Source: Terfezia claveryi
Taxonomy: Eukaryota; Ascomycota; Pezizomycetes; Pezizales; Pezizaceae
Direction: 5' to 3'
Length of the DNA stretch: 64,000 nucleotides
Assembly: GCA_015179025.1 (NCBI GenBank)
Contig: WHUX01000208.1
Coordinates: 27,311 to 91,310, forward strand
Shown here: positions 23,611 through 35,104 of the stretch, one piece after another
How positions within the stretch are numbered: position 1 is the stretch's first letter
Layout: the number at the start of each line of letters is the position of its first letter
Notes under the pieces: model-generated
Told to the model about the DNA's origin: nothing
The model's database searches: none
Seen by the model: only the letters and a program-made list of their open reading frames with translations
Made by a program: the position numbers and the translations under genes

Positions 23611-25587
23611 GGTGGGAAGTTAACGGGTTTGAAGGTATGTTGATCGTTGTTTTCCTGGCTTGCGGTCTTTGTTTTTTTTTCTGTGGGATCTTGTTATTTT
23701 GTGCGGAGGAAATTGAGCGTCGTTATATACCCCCACCCCACCCGGACTGCCCTGGTTAGTACGAAGCAGCAACCACTTGTTGGCATAAAACGGCACCATT
23801 CAAGCCGACTCCAGCCGACTCCAGCACAAATCCACGACTCCTCTACAAAAGTCTGCTACCCGGCTTCATCCAGACATTTGGAAAAGGAATGAAGTCCCCT
23901 GGGATATCCCAGGGAACTCTGGCGGCCCATCATCCACAAATATGTGCATTCCTAATCAGCATTCAATACCGCCTTCAGTATTAATACCTCTGGAAGCCGT
24001 TGAGAGTATTCAATTCCAATGTACCAGTCGATTTCAGGTCAGAGTCCTTCGCCTAGCAGAAGCGCCAACTCAACAACCGTCAATCACCACAATCATCCAA
24101 TTAAACTCAGGCTGCCCCATGCGATCACCATCTGCTTCCGGCCCAGACTAGTCAAGCTTCCGGTTGTGTGGGCAAAGCAATCCTGTACTGCATCTCCCAC
24201 CCAGTAAAAGCTGATCCAACCTTCTCCTGGAACCCCGAAATACTTTCACGACGCTCACCCTCCCCCTCCGGAACTCAATTTGCATCACCCTTCCCACCAC
24301 CACTCCGCCCTCAGGTCCCTAGCCAGCCTCAGCATTGGTCCTCATACGTCTCATCCCACCTGCATCAGCTGTCGAAGGCCGAACCCGCCCTATACGCCCT
24401 CCTTTGTTGGTTCGGCTATCGCTTATTGATATTTCCCGTGGAGTTATCCCATGGTTGGGTGTCGTTTTCAATGGGCGATTTGTTGAATTGAAACAGTGAA
24501 TCTAGCCCAGCCAAACGAAAAGAGATTCCCTGCCCTCCTCTATAACCTCCGGGCCCAAATTCCCAGTTAGTTTAGCAGAAGTCGAAGCAAAGAGACACCC
24601 TCTAGCCCAAAAGGAGAAAGAAAAGGATGGCGGTGAAAGTGGTGATATATACCAATTTACCCCCACCCCAACTTTCCACACACCCAGCTCCCCGCCCCCA
24701 CATTAAAATCACATCCAGACACACATCCATGCACCACCCACCATCACAAAGAAAATGGCTCTGCTCCCGCCTATTTTTCTTGTGGGTTTTGCCGGGAAGG
24801 GGAAGTCCAGGCGCTTTGAACACCGAGTTTGGGTAATAAGCGGAGTACGGGTTGTGGAGTACTATATACCAGAGCTTACGATTTGGGAATTTGTTAGCTG
24901 GATAGCTTGTTCGCCTAGAGGTAATATATGCTTCCGTTTGGGGCCAATGGGCCAATGGGCGGGAGGAATATGAATCAAGCGTGTATGTGGGCGGATTAGA
25001 ATCGGGAGATTCAGGAGAAGAATTGGGTTGGGAGGGGGTGATAGAAGCTGGAGTGAGAAGGACGAAGCGATGCGGGAAAGGTGGGGAGTATGATATCATG
25101 CGGACCAGGAGGGATTGTGCTGCAAGCGGGCGAGACAAGACATGCAGGTGCTCACTGGCCAGGGGATCGAAGGTGGATCGAGGATTTTGAGGTTTAGCAT
25201 CTACCTAATTGACGAGTTTACGAACCCCAGCTACTTGGTTGGGCAGGGAGCAGGAGAGATGGCTCCCTGCTCACTGCCCATGGTTTATAATTTTTTCTGT
25301 CTAGCTTGGCTTGCGAGAGTGATTGATGTCTCACGGCAGATATATGCCATTGACAGCTTTGTTGGGAGAAAATCAAGTACATCATCGTACATGATGGATG
25401 CATAGATTAGCGTCCGGGGAAGAGAGGTGTGGCAAGTTTAGGAGGGAGGAAATATCATGATCATCATGCATATATACAAAAACGCCTCTTCAACACCTGC
25501 TTAGACTTTTTGGGTTTTTTTTTTCTAAATCCTACTCTTCGTATATTTGTTTCTTGCCTTTTATATATTTGAGTGGGATTGAGTGGA
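23611..25587. other. Intergenic region
   Basis: Several open frames of 70-180 codons exist on both strands, but they lack domain signals, overlap each other and are low in complexity. I support no gene here. Confidence 0.45.
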
Positions 25588-26235
25588 ATGGGTAAAACGG
25601 GAAATCTAACTTCTGCCTGTGTGATTACAGATCCATCGACTCCATGGCCACCGCACGATCCAGAGCGCCAACCAGCAGCATTTAATTCTCGGACATTATC
25701 ATCCGTAAAGACAGTTACGGCACTAGATGATAAGGAGTATGTGGCTGCGTTCCGGGAGAGACAGAAAGAGGATTTAAAGAGGTGGGGCAAGAATAGAAGG
25801 GGGGAAGAAGAAGATATGTATAATGAGAATGGGGAAGATGAGGTGCCCGGAAAGAAGCTAGAGCCCAAGGGTAGGAGTGGGTGGGATGGAACCTGGAGGA
25901 ATGAGGATGGGGCAACATTAGCGGACTATGGGGTAGATGAGGATGCGGAGGGCGGAATGGAGGCGGGAGATGAGGATGCCTCAAGGGCTTTTGAAGCTGG
26001 AGCCATGAGGGAATATCCGAGTGCGGGTCCGCCAGATGGGTATGCGAGGGTGAAGGACAGAGGAAACGAAAAAGGAAAGGTATATTCAAATGCAAATGCG
26101 GGATGGGGCACCGGATATGATGACGATGACGAAGAAGTCAATCTGGCAGAGTTGATGAGGAGAAGGAAGCACGCTGAGAGGACACCTGATGCCTTTGATA
26201 CTGGCGCTGCGAGTCTAAATGTGTTTAGTGGGTAG
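25588..26235 (+). CDS. Acidic hypothetical protein, conserved-looking
   Basis: A single frame from ATG 25588 encodes 215 residues. I do not recognise a named family. The N-terminal half has a charged helical segment (DKEYVAAFRERQKEDLKRWGK). This is followed by GRSGWDGTWRNEDG and LADYGVDEDAE, then a strongly acidic stretch (YDDDDEEVNLAELMRRRKH) and a short tail. The pattern of a basic helix, a W-rich patch and an acidic patch with ELMRRRK suggests an intrinsically disordered nuclear or cytosolic protein. No signal peptide or membrane span is present. A splice acceptor-like TTACAG before ATCCATCG at 25630 leaves open that the true N-terminus is spliced from upstream. Confidence 0.6.
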   Translation: MGKTGNLTSACVITDPSTPWPPHDPERQPAAFNSRTLSSVKTVTALDDKEYVAAFRERQKEDLKRWGKNRRGEEEDMYNENGEDEVPGKKLEPKGRSGWDGTWRNEDGATLADYGVDEDAEGGMEAGDEDASRAFEAGAMREYPSAGPPDGYARVKDRGNEKGKVYSNANAGWGTGYDDDDEEVNLAELMRRRKHAERTPDAFDTGAASLNVFSG

Positions 26236-29200
26236 AGTCCACTAGATTAGGACAGCACAGGCTGGAGTACGTACGATGCAGGGCAGTAAAGTGTCAACGG
26301 CGAACGCACCACGTATGTAGGAGGAAAGGCTGGGGTGGGTTAGCGAGGAGGGGCAATAAGTTTCGTCCGATGAGGTATGTGATGTGATTGCCCGGTGAAG
26401 AAGGAATATGTCTGCTGGTGCTTGGCCAATAGCATTTCGAGAGAGGAGACGTGGTTGCTAATTTTCATGTAATCGGATATGAGGACGTACATAAATTACT
26501 TCATTGCATGTTGAGAGGGTTTGGCATTGCATTGCTTATGTGCTTTCTTGTTTGCGTGTAATAGATGTTAGTGGCGTTGAGCGAGCGGAATTGCATGATA
26601 TCAGCTACTCAACCTAACTAGAGTAGACTAAGAGGGGAGGTTGTGTAACTTGTGACCCGTGTTTTTGTAGAAGTCAAGAGAGAGGAGGTTATATGAGTAC
26701 CGTCACCCTTGAGATAAATCCCCTGCTTTTCACCAAAAGGAGTTGAGTAATATTACGATTAATTCAGTGATGAATACCTAGCTCTTCTTGGGGTATAGAT
26801 CCATTTTGGGAAGTCGTGCCAGAGGATGTAATGGGAATAGGTAATGATCCACTGCCTGCATAATGCGGGTACAAAAGGGTAGCTGTGGGCTAATCATAAT
26901 ATACATGCGTATGGAGGAATGACGCCTCACGTGACGAGAGTCGAAGGGGAAGAGGGAAAATCCTGGCTTGCGGGGAAATGACATAAGATGTAATTATAGT
27001 AATAGAACGAGAAAAAAAAAAAATAGAAGGTGAAAAGAAAAAAAAAGACAAAGAAGCTGAGACTGACATCCAGAATCCATGGAAAGCTTCTGTATGGACG
27101 GATATTTCCGCTGTTTTGTTTTTTCTTCCTGCTGTCATCTGAGACAGAGCAAGGACTTTTTCGCACGCCGGGATGACGTTGACTGTGGAGGGCCAGGTTC
27201 TCAACACATCAGATGTGCACTCTAGAGTACGCAAAAAAGCAATGATACAAGGGGTATTTTTTCAGATATGTTTACGCTGTTCACACATAAAACAGTTGTC
27301 CAAAATGGAAAAAAAAAAGAAAAAAAAAAAAGTAATGGCCAAAGTGAAGTAAGTGGACAAGAGATGCTCGCAAGTTGTCACGCGTGAGTATGCAGGGTCC
27401 ATGCAGGGGCTTTTGCGGGGGAATTCTGGGGTCTAGGGCTTCTGCTTTGTAGTTGTGATTTTATTACGCCTACGACACCTAAGATGTTGGACACGATAGT
27501 CCTCACATAAATGACGGCACGTGAAGGAAAGGGCAAGGGAAATCACACTCCGGAGAGACAGACCACTCTCGTATCATCATAGGCCGACAGGAAGAAGTCA
27601 AGGTAGGGATATAAGTCTCGTGACTGGGGGGCAGGAGCAAAGTGTTGGAAGAAACCAAGACAGATGATCACCACATACCTAGGAGGAAGTGCCAGGCTGG
27701 AGCTGCCTCCCCCAACCCGCATTTAATATTTAAGAAAGGAATGCCTGCCCTAGCGCGATGACTTGGTCTTCGGCTGCAGTGGGAAAAAGAAAAGAAAATC
27801 AAGCAAGTGAGTGGTATGCTGAGTACGTGTCGGGTGAGGGGTGCTGGTACATAACATGCAGCATGATGTTGTAAAGAGCGGTCCGGGGTTTTGGACCCGC
27901 AGAGCTCATGAAGCCATGTCGTCATCCCAAGGGATGGCTTTATTCTTATTTCCCCAGAACAAGGGTACTTCCACCCTATGGGGTGAGAAAAAAGCCTTGT
28001 AGGTGCGTGAGGAGGCGGGGTATGTGTTCTCATACAGCGCAGACATTGATAATCCCGCTCGCTTCAGCCGTTTCATTAGCAATTCTCACATGCCACAACG
28101 TGAGAAGTACGAAAAGGATAAAGAGATGTGTTTAGGAGGGAAAAAATACCAGAGTGTGGTCTATCGGGATTGGCTCGGTGATGCCCACATTCGAAACTGG
28201 ACGTCAGTTAAATACTCCAGGTAATCCTGCGAGATCGGTCGATTGACAGTCCAGCTAGGCGAATAGTCTAATGCCGGGGTTATGTGCGGTCTATCAATTG
28301 AACGGACAAAAGGGGGCAAATGACACCAACCTGTGGGAGGATGACCCAGCAGCGGGGTGGTGGATGCGGAGTTATGGAAATTGAGGGATATGGAAATGAT
28401 GGGAATGTGGGGATGTGGGGGTGCAGTGGCAGATTGATAATGAAGGCAGGGGGGAAGCATTCTGGAATCCCTTTTTATCGACACCAAAGGAGGATTGGTG
28501 ACAGATGACCATGAAGGACGCCTGGGGATGTGAGGGATGGGGATGTGGGGGATATTGGGGATCTGGATCGGTAAGGGCGTGAGCCCGTATTCAAAAGTGG
28601 AGGAAGAAAAGAAGATGTCGACAATTCTCACTTGTAGGAATGATACAGGATCTGCCTTCAAGAACTTACTTCAACAGCAGCAGATGCTTTATCCGCATTA
28701 TCACCCTCCAGACTGTTATCACCTCTCGCCTCCGGCTGCTCCATAGTCGAAGCTCTCTACCAAGTATTCTCCAAGGCCTGTCGTCTACCGCGAAGAATCG
28801 TCTACTGAGATAATGACTCCGAATCCCGACATGCATTTGGTCTGCACTCCCTCGAGGCCTCTTTACCGTCGTTCCCCCCTCTTGCGGGGGGCTTGTGCCA
28901 ACAAGACTACGGCCCCCCCTTAGTTCTGCCCCCTGTACCCGACCGACTCAGCAACTTGCCACGGCAATCACACTAGGCGAGGTGGCGGGTGGGTATAGAA
29001 ACTTTTTCACATCAACTCACATACCCACATTCGACACCACAAATGAAAGCGAATATGAGCACGAAAGGAAGTAGTGCCCTATATGACATCAATCGTCATC
29101 TAGCTAATAGGCTCAGATCATAGGATCATGCACAAATGGCTAGGGAACATACTGCGGTTTTCCCCCCTGCACCTGCAGTCCTTACCTTCACGGTACCCTC

Positions 29201-32200
29201 ACTCTCTCGATCACAGCCAAAACTTACGATGGATACCCTCATACTATGACAACAGACTGCATGTTCGTTCAACAGTTGTTTCCAGAAACCCCACGCAGCA
29301 CAAAGAAAAAGTCAAGGCATGTATGCATCATGCAGCAAGGAGGAGCAAAGCGGGGAGGTAAACTATCTTAGTTCGACTCGGCTTCAATTTTGAAAATCGG
29401 CCAGAACCCGAGATACCGCATAGCCCGCATGATATATTTTTTCCTTTTTTTCCGTCTGCTCCTCCCCCTTCTCTATGGCTTATGAATAGCGTCACCTGCA
29501 TATTACGCCGAGAGTAGTTCCATGCAACCTCATATTTCTTGCATTAACAGAGTAAGTTATCCCAGGTGCTCAGAAATAGAAAGGGATAAATTAGGTCGAA
29601 AAAAAAGATTGAAATAAGATGTTAATCGAGATCGTCATTGATTAATTTCACGTGTTGTAGTAAAGAGAGAATTCGAAGATCATCCTTCCATGAAACGGAG
29701 AGTCACTGTGTCCCTGCAAGGTGAGTGCTGCAAGGCCATTTCCGATTGGCTCGTTCATTCAAATGAAGCCTAGACAATCGCTGAATATATTGTGACAGCA
29801 ACCTCTGCGATTCATACAGTGACAATGGAACTCTTACCCAATAAGAGCAGCATGCTGCCATTGCCAATAAACTTATACTATGTGGCTGCATCTGGTGGTT
29901 TTTCAAAAACTGGCCGCGTACTATGTTTTGCCATTTGCTAACCAAACAATATTCGCCTTCAGAAAAGATGCAATCCATCGGAATAAAATGCGTCATTTAT
30001 TCTACAGCATCCACTGAAAATCCTACGATCCACTGCGGAGGAGCACCTTCTTTAGTATAATCATTAATACATACAGTTGGAGAGTCCGCAGAGTGAGCGG
30101 GTCGTTCCATATCATGCGAAGCTAAAGAGAACGCGGAGTTTGACCCGTGGGGAAACGCGGGGAATGCAGCTAGGCCGTCTGGGAAGTGGGGCATTGGAAG
30201 GATTTTCTCACTCAATGTCTTGTTCAGATGCGGAGACAAGTCGCGTGAGAAATGACAGGACCGCTTTTGGGGGTGCTGGAGTGGTTATCCTGAACATCCA
30301 GGTCTGCCTAATACAGCAATCCATTAGCCCCGGGGCTATGCGCACTAGGTTGTGTCTGGACTCCACAATGAACTCCTTGCGTTAAGCCATATCACCCCAG
30401 TTAACCCTTGCTAGGGTACTTCGTTTATCAACCTGTTGAAAAGTATCAAAACTCAAAAAAAAAAACCTAATAGTACATAGGTAGTGTGGGGGGCCTATCG
30501 GTAAAAACGGTGGTACGGTAATTGTAGAGTAGGGTGAAACTTCCGATCAGCCACCAGCAGTACCACAAGATACTCGGATTCTTTTGCCGCTGAAATTTCA
30601 AATATTTGCCTCTCTCGCTATAGGTAGTACGTCATTGTTTTCCCCATCTCAGGCTCCATACATCTGACTCTTTTACTTCATTTCAATTCATCGGCAATCT
30701 CGGAAACAGTGTTGAACGAATGAATTGATAGTGACAACTGAGGTGTCGGAGTGCATCAAATGGCAGTATTCTGCGATCGCTGCTAGAACCAGGCTTGTTG
30801 GGATCATGTTAACCACTAAGAATGCGGTCTCAACTGGAAGAGACATCCGACAACACTTACTTAGGGTTGCCACATAACGCAAGAAGGGGATTATGGAGGC
30901 GTTGAAGGGTCAAAGCGTGGACGCCACATAGAGATCAACATGCGATCCCATCACGAATAAATATTCTAATCCGAACGCATGGGACAACCAAAGACAAGGA
31001 TTGACACGCACATAAAATTTCGGTACTGTGGAGACAGTACTCCGTATTGAGCAAACTTCGTTGGTATTCCCAAGGGCGGGAAGGGCAGGTACCAGTATGG
31101 ATGGTATAGTATGGTCCTGCGGGTTCAGTTATCAAAACAAAGAGGCAACTTGACAGAAACAAGTAACAAAGAAAGGTTATCACTTGGCGTCATGAACAGG
31201 TCGACTAGTAAGAGACTGAGTTGTTCGCTAGGCAGCTGTGGGTTTCCATTGCAGTGCAAAATCGTTCATCAACACCGCGTGGGGGTTACTCAAGAAATAT
31301 CAGCTCGGTTGATTAAGAAAAATCCAATGTTCTTGCAAAATCCCATCCCACTCTTACCGATAAACATTCGGAGGAGCTCATTGTGCGTTCTTCTAACAGC
31401 ACAAAATGGATCAGAGTTTAATTCATCTATGACAATGGAGGTTCTTGTTCCGACTATGGAGATAAACATGATAAGAGTGCATTTTACTGGCTGCACATGG
31501 TCCATGGGGTGGTTGATGAGCTAAGGGTCAGGGACCAGATTGCCGGGATACTTCTAACGTTACGTACTGACCTCCGATCCAAAATACAAGGAGAAAAAGT
31601 AAACACTTCCAGAAAGTTTCCCGTTTGCCTTGGAATCTTACAGTCTCACGATATGGAAGATCTGGAAGATCGCGAATTGGACTTTTTTCTAATCCAATAA
31701 TTCATAGCCGTATCACCCTCTTTGTTGGTCACTCCAACAATCTCGGTTCCCAATGAGATCATCGGCAACGGAGTTTTTCAGTATTACCATTTCTGTGATT
31801 GGTTGCATACTTAACAGCTAGAGCAAAATTACCCAGGTCTTCAGCCTTGTGTATCAACCTGTTGGATAATTCCATTCGAACGAACGTATAGTCTTCCTGA
31901 CGTAGTATCTCCCCTCTCAGTTGATTGGACAGAGCAAGCTACGGCTCTTACAAGCAGCCAATGACTGATCGAATTCGCCGACCCTTCTCACAACCTTCGT
32001 CTAGCCAGCGCTCCATCAGTTGGTCTCTGAAATTTTCATTGTCTGTGGGTTATCAGTACCTCAGAAATCAACCCTGCAACTAAAGAGCACGGCAACTTGG
32101 CCTTTGCCTACGTGTTGGTGATCTCCTTTGATGCATCAGAGGTTCATCGTGATGGAGACATCATTGCGGTATATAGTTTGGTTTTGAGGGCAGTGTCAGC

Positions 32201-33053
32201 GACTGAGGTTCCTAAATTACGAGGGTAGAGCAAAGGGGAAAGATGGTAGGCATGATGAGAGGCACGAGACCATGCTCAGGAATGGTAGCAATTTTGTACG
32301 TTCCGTCCACCTCACTACACTATGTTAGATTAGCATTGGCCAATATATCTTGATCATATGACGAGGTGGTTTAGATTCGGCCCCACTATAATTCCCCAGA
32401 CTCGGACTAATATGTGTACCATATAACGAGCTCAAGGTTCTGCGATTATTAAATCTCTGTTGCATACAGTTATGAGGTCAAGCAAGAACCTGTAATCAAT
32501 ATTTCTTGGTGATTTTTTTCTTCTTACACTTATTACCCCATGAAATCTGCACTCGGCGTGCGCATCTTACTTCATGAAGATCTGGCCTAGTTATTCATAG
32601 GCCCATACTGCCCTGGCCGCATGCGTCAAACTATACTACTGATACTCCACTCTGCCGGGTGCGTGTGCAATCTGATACCCATGTAAAGAGTTGGAATGTA
32701 ATTAGGACATCCATTCCAAGAAATTGGCAGGGTTCACTTTCATGAGGAGAGCAGCCCACTCAAGGTGGCTTTGATACTAAGTAGCCGACAATCTGCTCGC
32801 TGCTCTTGTTGCCAATGAAGTGTGCCGGGATGAAGCTGATAGGGTTCAAGCATCCAAATTGGCATTCTGAGTGGAGGAGAGGAACCCAAAAAAAAGAAGC
32901 ACAGAACTGGTACGAGCACACCATGGCCGTGATCAGGTGCACCAGTACAAGACTCAGCTCAACGTTGTTACGACGTTCAACTCTGGGCCAGGTCTCGTGT
33001 TGAAGAAACCAGACCATTCCACCTCAAGCAATTTAGGACAACAAGAACTCCGC
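26236..33053. other. Gene-poor region
   Basis: I support no gene in nearly 7 kb. A-rich runs lie at 27010-27055 and 27309-27332. The longest frame, 28161-28661 on the minus strand, is a shadow of a GGGGATGTG-type repeat at about 28390-28560. The rest has scattered stops in all frames and no domain signals. Confidence 0.45.
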
Positions 33054-33708
33054 ATGGTTTACCTAGCACGCACAGACACGCATCCCCTATCCCTGTGCAA
33101 GGTTAGTATGGGGGGCACCAATGAAATGAAAAGGAATTTGTTCACCCCCACGGCTGACCCGAGCCTTTGGTCTCATTTCAGGAATTCAGTTGCGGCCAAC
33201 TCCCCAGCACCATTCTCATTGGAGCCGGGACAGTCAGCCTCCGGAGGGCAGGTAAGTGCACATGGTATTGCTATTGCCATGGAATTTATGCAGTTTGTGT
33301 TTTGTGCGAATACATGCAGTTATGCATGTACGTGGGGTTGGCTGGCTTTTCCGCCGCTAAGGGGAAGACAACGACTTGCCAATGCGCGGATGGCTCTGAA
33401 AAAGAAATACCAAGTATCAACGGAAGTGTTGATTGCTTTTTGGATGCACCCATCACCAGACTGGAATGCCATTCTCATTCTTTCCTCCCATCATTTCAAA
33501 ATCTTCCTTTTTGCTCTGTTGTGCTATAGGACACACCGGCCACCTGCAGGTGCCCTCCGTCACTCATCAGGCAGCGGTCGTTCTCAACAGCCCGGTCCTG
33601 ACGTCGCGGTGTACTGCTCAAGCCACGGACACCTACACCGCAATGGGCTTATGGGATACTTTCAGGCAGGATGTGGGGATGAGACTCGCTTCAGTTAGCT
33701 CGCCTTAA
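33054..33708 (+). CDS. Possible small three-exon gene
   Basis: Exons 33054-33101, 33182-33251 and 33530-33708 join in frame to 98 residues through a GTTAGT...TTTCAG intron (80 nt, with a CTGAC branch site) and a GTAAGT...TATAG intron (278 nt). The joined protein contains CGQLPSTILIGAGTVSLRRAG and ends in VGMRLASVSSP. I know no family for it. The first exon is open upstream to 32871, so the start is uncertain. Exons 2 and 3 are GC-richer than the flanks. It ends about 220 bp before the next gene, so it could also be a leader or antisense transcript of that locus. Confidence 0.3.
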
Positions 33709-33780
33709 ACAACCCCCCCCCAAAAAAAGACCTGGCCCTCTTGACAAGCTGAACCATCACTATACTCCAGATCAGAAACA

Positions 33781-33786
33781 TATAAG
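33781..33786 (+). promoter_or_regulatory. TATA-like box of the aldolase gene
   Basis: TATAAG lies about 150 nt upstream of ATG 33932, between the end of the putative small gene and the aldolase. The role is inferred from position. Confidence 0.3.
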
Positions 33787-33931
33787 GTTCGTCCCACCCC
33801 CCTTTTCTGCCACCATAATCACTGCAGCGAATCCCAAACTACAAGTCACCTGCTGTGTTCAAAACCATAGCTGTAACAAAACGTATCACACAACAAACTT
33901 ATTCTCCCTATAGCTCTCTATAACTATACCA

Positions 33932-35104
33932 ATGTCTCCCCATACCAACTACTCCATCAGTGACATTCACATCGAGTCTGACGGCATGAGTTGCTTCTAT
34001 AACTCCGAGGCTCTTTCCGACAGCGGGTCCAGTTGTATCAAGACTGGCTTCTCTTATGGGCCGAGCGAATACCCCGAAGGCAACGCTACTGAAAAACGCA
34101 GTCGACCTCTAGTACCCGGTATCTACGCCCCTACAGTTGCCTTTTTTGATGACGAGACCGAAGATTTGGACATCGACACAATCAAGAAACATGCCATCCG
34201 CCTTGCACAAGCCGGTTTACATGGCTTGGTTACACAAGGCTCAAATGGTGAAGCCGTACACTTGAGTCACACTGAGCGACGAATTGTCACCGCTTCAACT
34301 CGAGAGGCACTCGACGATTCTGGGTTCCATAATATGCCGATTATCGTTGGCTGTGGTTCGCAGTCAATCCGGGAAACCATCGAGCTTTGCCATGAAGCAT
34401 TATTATCAGGTGGTGATTATGCAATGATTCTTCCCCCCTCATACTACGGCGCACTCTACACTCCGGACTCTCAACTCGAATTTTTCACCAAGATCGCAGA
34501 CCAGTCTCCAGTCCCTATCCTCATTTATAACTATCCCGGCGCTGTTAGTGGGATCGATCTTAATTCAGATGTCATCACGAAGCTCGCCAAACACTCTAAC
34601 ATTGTTGGATGCAAGCTTACCTGCGGCAATACAGGTAAGCTAGGAAGGATTGCAGCGAGGGCCCCATCCGGCTTCATGACAATGGGAGGGTCCGCAGATT
34701 TCACTCTGCCAGCATTGATCGGAGGTGGCAAGGGTGTTATAGGTGGTCTAGCCAACATTGCGCCAAAAGCCTGCGTCGAGGTTTTTAAACTCTACCAAGC
34801 TGGCAAAATTGATGAAGCCGAGAAGATGCAGGCAGTCATTGGGCGTGGCGACTGGGCGGCGATCAAAAGTGGCGTAGTCGGTACCAAAAGCTGTCTGCAG
34901 TCCGCTTTCAAATATGGGGGCTACGGCAGAAAACCACTCCCGAGACCAACCCCAGAACAGGCAGCTGCTTACCTCGCTGAGTTTGAGGAATTACTTTTGC
35001 TTGAGGAGTTTCTGATGAAGGGTTGTCGACAAGAGCATATCCATACCGACAAGGAAGAAGAGTATCCGGAGCTACTCGAATTGGAGAAGCAGCTCGCTCA
35101 GTAA
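33932..35104 (+). CDS. DapA-family aldolase, L-threo-3-deoxy-hexulosonate aldolase-like
   Basis: Class I aldolases of this fungal branch (GaaC/Lga1) cleave 2-keto-3-deoxy-L-galactonate to pyruvate and L-glyceraldehyde in D-galacturonate (pectin) breakdown. The gene is intronless and encodes 390 residues. Family motifs are GIYAPTVAFF, GLVTQGSNGEAVHLSH (phosphate/carboxylate loop), ILIYNYPGAVSG with the catalytic Tyr, and IVGCKLTCGNTGK with the Schiff-base Lys. GFMTMGGSADFTLPAL and GGLANIAPKACV follow. The core fits members of about 320-340 residues. This copy adds about 45 residues at the N-terminus (no clear targeting signal, Ser- and Tyr-rich) and an acidic, Leu-rich C-terminal extension ending LLELEKQLAQ. 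A 4-hydroxy-2-oxoglutarate or other 2-keto acid aldolase activity is the main alternative. Confidence 0.85.
   Translation: MSPHTNYSISDIHIESDGMSCFYNSEALSDSGSSCIKTGFSYGPSEYPEGNATEKRSRPLVPGIYAPTVAFFDDETEDLDIDTIKKHAIRLAQAGLHGLVTQGSNGEAVHLSHTERRIVTASTREALDDSGFHNMPIIVGCGSQSIRETIELCHEALLSGGDYAMILPPSYYGALYTPDSQLEFFTKIADQSPVPILIYNYPGAVSGIDLNSDVITKLAKHSNIVGCKLTCGNTGKLGRIAARAPSGFMTMGGSADFTLPALIGGGKGVIGGLANIAPKACVEVFKLYQAGKIDEAEKMQAVIGRGDWAAIKSGVVGTKSCLQSAFKYGGYGRKPLPRPTPEQAAAYLAEFEELLLLEEFLMKGCRQEHIHTDKEEEYPELLELEKQLAQ

Noticed and set aside
24602..25138. 178-codon minus-strand frame and overlapping plus-strand frames
   Set aside because: Mutually overlapping frames with no domains, no convincing splice sites and unusual composition.
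28161..28661. 166-codon minus-strand frame
   Set aside because: It arises from a GGGGATGTG-type repeat (Pro-His-Ile repeats in translation).
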